A stretch of DNA of 19,487 bases, from the NCBI GenBank assembly GCA_020638735.1, contig JACKHZ010000019.1, positions 1 through 19,487 on the forward strand. The letters are read 5' to 3'. The first letter of the stretch is position 1; the number at the start of each line of letters is the position of its first letter. Below, piece by piece: positions 13,616 through 19,487 of this stretch. The position numbers and the translations under genes were made by a program. The stretch comes from Planctomycetota bacterium (GTDB lineage Bacteria; Planctomycetota; UBA1135; UBA2386). The notes under the pieces are model-generated. The model did not search any database. It was not told the DNA's origin and was given only the letters and a program-made list of their open reading frames with translations.

Positions 13616-14127
13616 CCGTGGGTGCGAGCAGCGGCGTATCGCCGAACGTGCTCGGGCGCGTCGCCGGCGGGCTGGCGCGGCTGCCTGCGGCGGTGCGCTG
13701 GTGCGGTCCGCTGATCGGCATGTCGTTGCTGTGGTGGTCTTCGTCGCGGCAGCCCAAGCCGTCCGCGCCGAGCATGGTCCGGGCGCTGCTGCACAACGGC
13801 ATGCACGTCGTGGCCTACGCATGCCTCGCGGCGGCGTTCTGGGTGGCGCTGTCGCGCGCGCCGGTCGAGGCGCGCCGTTGGTGGCGCACGCGAGGGGCGT
13901 GGGCGTTCGCGGTGCTGTACGGTGCCGTCGACGAGTTGCACCAGTCCTACGTGCCGGGGCGCACCTCCTCGGTGACCGACCTGATGACCGATGCGTTCGG
14001 CGCTGCGTTCGCGGTGGTGCTGCTGCGCTGGGCGGTCGGGCTGTCGCCGCGTGGCTTGCGCCACGCCGCGTTGCTGTTCGCCGCCGGTCTCGGGTCGGCG
14101 ACGTTGGCGACCTTCGTCGACTTCTGA
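13612..14127 (+). CDS. VanZ-like membrane protein
   Basis: This 171-residue protein starts at GTG 13612, overlapping the ATPase stop as GTGA. It has about four membrane helices: around IGMSLLWWSS, HVVAYACLAAAFWVAL, AWAFAVLYGAVDEL and AAFAVVLLRWAVG, with a last one near the C-terminus. The VanZ family motif is present as YGAVDELHQSYVPGRTSSVTD, spanning residues about 103-123, followed by MTDAFGAAF (family: D-x-x-x-N-x-x-G). VanZ gives low-level teicoplanin resistance in enterococci by an unsettled mechanism; most relatives are uncharacterised. The translational coupling to an RsbW-like ATPase is unexpected and suggests a regulated membrane function. The first 25 residues are not conserved, so the exact start is less certain than the overlap suggests. 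Confidence 0.85.
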   Translation: MTVGASSGVSPNVLGRVAGGLARLPAAVRWCGPLIGMSLLWWSSSRQPKPSAPSMVRALLHNGMHVVAYACLAAAFWVALSRAPVEARRWWRTRGAWAFAVLYGAVDELHQSYVPGRTSSVTDLMTDAFGAAFAVVLLRWAVGLSPRGLRHAALLFAAGLGSATLATFVDF

Positions 14128-14247
14128 CTCCGGCGCAGGACACCGGATGTGTCGATCGCAGCGCGAACGCGACCGCGCCGTGGGGAGATGTGCCCGGCGT
14201 GCGGGTGCGTGCCGCGCCGGCCCATGTCTTGCGCTGGGCGCCACGCC

Positions 14248-14652
14248 ATGAAGCACTTCCCGTTGTTCGTCGCGGCCCTGCTCGGGCTCGCGTTCTCGGC
14301 GCCCGCCCAGTTCTCGCCGGTCCGCGTCGTCGGTCAGGGCGGACGCGCCCCGGCGCCGATCGTCGTCGCTGCGCGCGGCGGGCAGCAGCACGGCAGCCAC
14401 CAGCGTGGCCCCCAGCAGCCGCGGCCCGTCGCGCGCAACTCGCACCAGCGCGGCGGCCACTGGGAGACGATCACCGAGCAGGTGCTGGTGCCCGGCCACT
14501 GGGAGCAGCAGCACGTTCCGCCGAGCTACGGCTGGATCTACAGCGGCTGCGGCCACCGACACTGGGGCCTGATCGACCGCGGCGGCTGCCGCAACGTCTG
14601 GATCCCGGATCGGTGGGAGACCCGCTGCCGGCAGGTCTGGGTGGCCTGCTGA
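14248..14652 (+). CDS. Small secreted protein with VPGHW/WIPDRW repeats
   Basis: This 134-residue protein starts at ATG 14248, where the signal peptide MKHFPLFVAALLGLAFSAPA begins (cleaved before Gln); the frame is open upstream to 14149 but that part reads as leader. A Gln/His/Arg-rich linker follows (residues about 35-70). The C-terminal half has spaced W-rich repeats: GHWETITEQVLVPGHWEQQ, then YGWIYSGCGHRHWG, then NVWIPDRWETRCRQVWV. Such W-x-P-G-x-W patterns occur in small exported proteins of planctomycetes, proteobacteria and others, where function is unknown. Three Cys in the C-terminal part (two around GCGH and GGCR, and one or more near the end) could form disulfides or bind metal with the His residues. 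It is separated from VanZ by 120 bp and has no obvious promoter or Shine-Dalgarno sequence. Confidence 0.75.
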   Translation: MKHFPLFVAALLGLAFSAPAQFSPVRVVGQGGRAPAPIVVAARGGQQHGSHQRGPQQPRPVARNSHQRGGHWETITEQVLVPGHWEQQHVPPSYGWIYSGCGHRHWGLIDRGGCRNVWIPDRWETRCRQVWVAC

Positions 14653-14677
14653 GCGTGGCGTCGCGATCGCCGCGCGG

Positions 14678-14683
14678 TTAGAT
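14678..14683 (+). promoter_or_regulatory. Candidate -10 hexamer (TTAGAT) abutting purB
   Basis: GGTTAGATGAAGGCATGG puts the hexamer 6 bases before the ATG at 14690, very like the exporter start (TTAGCATGACGGTGTG). GAAGG lies only one base before the ATG, too close to be a normal Shine-Dalgarno. A leaderless message is the simplest reading. Confidence 0.35.
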
Positions 14684-14689
14684 GAAGGC

Positions 14690-16123
14690 ATGGAACGCGG
14701 CGATCGCTTCGACCACCCACTCATCGAACGCTACGCGAGCCGGGACATGGCTCGCCTGTTCTCGCCGCGCGCCCGCCACACCGCGTGGCGGGACCTCTGG
14801 ATCCAGCTCGCCGAGGCCGAGCACCAGCTCGGCTTCCCCGTCACCCGGGAGCAGATCGACGAGCTGAAGCAGCACCGCGACACCTTCGACTGGGAGCGCG
14901 TCGCCGAGCTGGAGAAGGAGCTGCGCCACGACGTGATGGCGCACGTGCACCACTACGGCGACCTGGCCAAGGCCGCGCGGCCGATCATCCACCTCGGCGC
15001 CACCAGCTGCTTCGTAACCGACAACGCCGACCTGGTGATCTACCGGCGCGCCTTGCGGCTGGTCGAGCAGCGGCTGGCCGCGGTGATGCGCAACCTCGCC
15101 GACTTCGCGCGGCAGTGGCGCGCCGAGCCGTGCCTCGGCTACACGCACTTCCAGGTCGCGCAGCCGGTCACGGTCGGCAAGCGCGCCTGCCTGTGGGCGC
15201 AGGACTTCGCGCTCGACTACGACGAGATCCGACGGGTCGCCGACTGGCTGCCGTTCCGCGGCGTCAAGGGCACCACCGGCACGCAGGCTACCTTCCTGCT
15301 GCTCGCCGACGGCGATCACCAGAAGGTCGAGCAGCTCGACCGGATGGTGACCGAGGGCATGGGCTTCGCGCGGTCGATCCCGGTCAGCGGCCAGACCTAT
15401 ACGCGCAAGCTCGACTGGAGCATCCACCAGGTGCTGTCGGCGATCGCCCAGTCCGCGGCCAAGTTCGCCAACGACCTGCGCCTGTTGTCGCACGAGGGCG
15501 AGATCGAGGAGCCGAGCGAGTCGAAGCAGATCGGCAGCTCGGCGATGGCCTACAAGAAGAACCCGATGCGCTGCGAGCGCGTCAACTCGCTGGCGCGCTA
15601 CGTCATCGAAGCGGCCAACACCTCGGCGCACACCGCGTCGGTGCAGTGGCTCGAGCGCACGCTCGACGACTCGGCGATCCGCCGCATCGCGCTGCCGGAG
15701 TCGTTCCTGGCGATCGACGGCATCCTGATGCTGATCGAGAACGTCACCAAGGGGCTGGTCGTCTACCCGAAGGTCATCGAGAGGAAGCTGCGCGAGCAGC
15801 TGCCGTTCCTGGCGACCGAGGAGATCCTGATGGCGGGCGTCGCCGCCGGCGGGGACCGTCAGGACCTGCACGAGCGCGTGCGCGTGCACAGCCGCGCCGC
15901 GGCGCACGCGGTCAAGGCGGAGGGCAAGGCCAACCCGCTGATGGAGCTGATCGCCGGCGACGCGGCGTTCCTGCCGATCAGGGACCGCCTCCCGGACCTG
16001 CTGCAGCCGAGCAGGTTCATCGGGCGATGCGCTGAGCAGGTCGATTCGTTCGTCGCCAACGAACTCGAGCCGCGGCTGCTCGGGGTGGATCTGGCAGGCG
16101 CCGCCGGCGAGATCCGCGTCTGA
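14690..16123 (+). CDS. purB: Adenylosuccinate lyase, long animal-like type
   Basis: PurB splits SAICAR and adenylosuccinate, releasing fumarate, in purine synthesis. The protein has 477 residues from ATG 14690, like animal ADSL (about 480) and longer than the Bacillus type (about 430). The superfamily signature reads GSSAMAYKKNPMRCERVNSL (residues 282-301), with Ala where the human sequence has Pro (SSAMPYKRNP). The segment ASVQWLERTLDDSAIRRI and the later GLVVYPKVIERKLREQLPF are nearly the same as the human protein from memory. LGATSCFVTDNADL and the general-acid region GYTHFQVAQPVT are also conserved, so activity is expected. It acts as a homotetramer. It stands alone, with its own candidate promoter, and no other pur gene is in the window. 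Confidence 0.96.
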   Translation: MERGDRFDHPLIERYASRDMARLFSPRARHTAWRDLWIQLAEAEHQLGFPVTREQIDELKQHRDTFDWERVAELEKELRHDVMAHVHHYGDLAKAARPIIHLGATSCFVTDNADLVIYRRALRLVEQRLAAVMRNLADFARQWRAEPCLGYTHFQVAQPVTVGKRACLWAQDFALDYDEIRRVADWLPFRGVKGTTGTQATFLLLADGDHQKVEQLDRMVTEGMGFARSIPVSGQTYTRKLDWSIHQVLSAIAQSAAKFANDLRLLSHEGEIEEPSESKQIGSSAMAYKKNPMRCERVNSLARYVIEAANTSAHTASVQWLERTLDDSAIRRIALPESFLAIDGILMLIENVTKGLVVYPKVIERKLREQLPFLATEEILMAGVAAGGDRQDLHERVRVHSRAAAHAVKAEGKANPLMELIAGDAAFLPIRDRLPDLLQPSRFIGRCAEQVDSFVANELEPRLLGVDLAGAAGEIRV

Positions 16124-16200
16124 CGGGGCGGCGTCCGAGTGCGCGGCGTGGCCTTGCCGCCGGAATGACAGTCTTGGAGCGAGGTCTGCCACAATGACTG

Positions 16201-16229
16201 TTCTCAGGTCGCCCCAGGCGACGTGAGAA
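16201..16229. promoter_or_regulatory. 29-bp dyad upstream of clpB (operator or terminator)
   Basis: The arms TTCTCAGGTCGCC (16201-16213) and GGCGACGTGAGAA (16217-16229) pair at 12 of 13 positions around a CCA loop; the only mismatch is G16207 with G16223. It lies 78 bases after purB and 98 bases before clpB. It is not CIRCE (TTAGCACTC-N9-GAGTGCTAA) or HAIR. It has no T-run, so an operator is as likely as a terminator. Confidence 0.6.
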
Positions 16230-16277
16230 TGGTGCTAACCACCGTTATCACTGAGCGTTCCGGGGCGTTCACGAGTT

Positions 16278-16293
16278 TGGCACAAGTCTCGCT
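16278..16293 (+). promoter_or_regulatory. Sigma-54-like promoter motif upstream of clpB
   Basis: TTGGCACAAGTCTCGCT matches the sigma-54 form TGGCAC-N5-TTGC(A/T) with TCGC in place of TTGC. The GG and GC doublets have the correct spacing. It predicts transcription from about 16304, leaving a leader of about 23 bases before ATG 16327. Heat-shock clpB is not usually sigma-54-dependent, so this needs testing. Confidence 0.4.
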
Positions 16294-16313
16294 CTGGCGA
16301 GGCATCGCCAACC

Positions 16314-16320
16314 GAGGAGG
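16314..16320 (+). promoter_or_regulatory. Strong Shine-Dalgarno site of clpB
   Basis: GAGGAGG lies 6 bases before ATG 16327 and fixes that start; an in-frame ATG at 16333 would be 12 bases away. Only three genes in the window (9853, 13184, 16327) have such a clear site. Confidence 0.85.
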
Positions 16321-16326
16321 TCGCCC

Positions 16327-18969
<2,643 letters not shown>

Positions 18970-19002
18970 CGCTGCCGGCCGGCGGGGGAGTCGTTGCGGC
19001 GC

Positions 19003-19008
19003 TAAGCT
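19003..19008 (+). promoter_or_regulatory. Candidate -10 hexamer (TAAGCT) for the S10-like gene
   Basis: GGCGCTAAGCTCGC lies 31 bases before GTG 19040, predicting a leader of about 24 bases. No -35 is obvious. Confidence 0.25.
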
Positions 19009-19039
19009 CGCATCCTTGAACGCGCCAGCTGGAACAATC

Positions 19040-19487
19040 GTGACGAGATGGCTCGCCGCCGTGGTGATCGGCGCTGCGGCGGTGCACGCGCAAGAGGCGG
19101 CGAAGGTCCTCGAGGCCGCCACTCCTCATGGCACCGTGGCGGTGCGCTGCGAGATGCTGCGTACGACGCTGCATGGCGGCGACGGCCGGCCGACGGCGAC
19201 GATGTGCGGCTTCGCCTACCTCGGCGACGAACCGTCGCGGCCGGTGACGTTCTTCTGGAACGGCGGGCCGGGCTTCTGCTCGTCCATGCTCCACACCGCC
19301 TTCGCGGGGCCGCGCATCGCCGACCTTACGGGTGACGGTGGCGAGGTCGACAATCCGCTCACCCTCGTCGATCGCACCGATCTCGTCTACGTCGATCCGA
19401 TCGGCACCGGCTTCAGCCGTGCGATCGCGCCGACGGCAGACGGCGACTTCTACGGCATCCACGAGGACGCGCGCGCCGCCGCGCAGT
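19040..19487 (+). CDS. Secreted peptidase S10-like serine carboxypeptidase (5' part only)
   Basis: The frame is open from GTG 19040 to the window end, giving 149 codons, so most of the protein is missing. Residues 1-17 are a signal peptide (MTRWLAAVVIGAAAVHA, then Gln). The mature part starts with a strand-rich region. It then shows TFFWNGGPGFCSSMLHTAF, matching the S10 oxyanion motif (NGGPG-SS), and DLVYVDPIGTGFSRA, matching the family D-x-P-x-GTGFS segment. EDARAAAQ at the end begins the helix that precedes the catalytic Ser in this family; the catalytic Ser, Asp and His would lie beyond the window. Bacterial S10 homologues are usually exported peptidases. GTG is chosen because it begins the signal peptide. 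Confidence 0.8.
   Translation, partial: MTRWLAAVVIGAAAVHAQEAAKVLEAATPHGTVAVRCEMLRTTLHGGDGRPTATMCGFAYLGDEPSRPVTFFWNGGPGFCSSMLHTAFAGPRIADLTGDGGEVDNPLTLVDRTDLVYVDPIGTGFSRAIAPTADGDFYGIHEDARAAAQ

Noticed and set aside
14149..14247. N-terminal extension with CPACGC-type cysteines before the W-rich protein
   Set aside because: A typical signal peptide begins at ATG 14248; an extension would bury it. The cysteine pair is probably chance.
14663..14670. GCGATCGC palindrome
   Set aside because: A single HIP1-like octamer in GC-rich DNA is expected by chance; no clustering was seen.
16124..16326. CIRCE or sigma-32 site upstream of clpB
   Set aside because: No TTAGCACTC/GAGTGCTAA pair is present. CTTGGAG at 16173-16179 and CACAAT at 16190-16195 are only 10 bases apart, too close for a sigma-70 or sigma-32 promoter.

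Overview
The window is about 19.5 kb of GC-rich bacterial chromosome (roughly 70% GC by eye) packed with protein genes on both strands. It holds no rRNA, tRNA, CRISPR array, insertion sequence or prophage gene that I can see. Housekeeping genes typical of a Gram-negative (diderm) bacterium dominate: a SurA/parvulin-like periplasmic folding factor, an MsbA-type ABC exporter, ispD and ispF, ruvC, nadC, purB and clpB. Secreted proteins have planctomycete-like low-homology sequences and there are many GTG starts. A high-GC lineage such as a deep-branching Planctomycetota is my best guess, but Acidobacteriota, Gemmatimonadota or Myxococcota-like lineages cannot be excluded from one window.

Layout. 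(1) 1-2772, minus strand: a four-gene run (hypothetical, parvulin-like lipoprotein, HEAT-like secreted protein, truncated secreted protein), with two 4-base stop/start overlaps. (2) 2981-6575, plus strand: a second, larger parvulin/SurA-like protein, then an MsbA-type exporter, separated by a hairpin and a GGCGC tandem repeat. (3) 8978-6611, minus strand: ispD, ispF, a lipoprotein with an alpha/beta-hydrolase look, and a half-size GDT1/UPF0016 membrane protein; it converges on the exporter at a shared hairpin. (4) 8992-9648: ruvC, starting only 13 bp from ispD in the opposite direction. (5) 9853-12240: an unrecognised protein, an FlhG/MinD-type ATPase, and a short ComEA-like helix-hairpin-helix protein. 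(6) 12306-14127: nadC, an RsbW-type ATPase and a VanZ-like membrane protein, each overlapping the next by four bases. (7) 14248-14652: a small secreted W-rich protein. (8) 14690-16123: purB of the long, animal-like type. (9) 16327-18969: clpB, behind an unusual leader with a 29-bp dyad and a sigma-54-like motif. (10) 19040 to the end: the start of a peptidase S10-like secreted enzyme.

How the genes fit together: regions 1-2 look like an envelope protein-folding and export neighbourhood, regions 3-6 like core metabolism and repair mixed with small membrane and regulatory proteins, and regions 9-10 like stress and proteolysis. The less ordinary signals cut across the genes. All five Sec-type signal peptides have Gln directly after the predicted cleavage site. 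Several genes have a -10-like hexamer only 6-12 bases before the start codon, suggesting leaderless mRNAs. Seven neighbouring gene pairs overlap by exactly GTGA or ATGA. RuvC carries about 31 extra residues between two catalytic acids.
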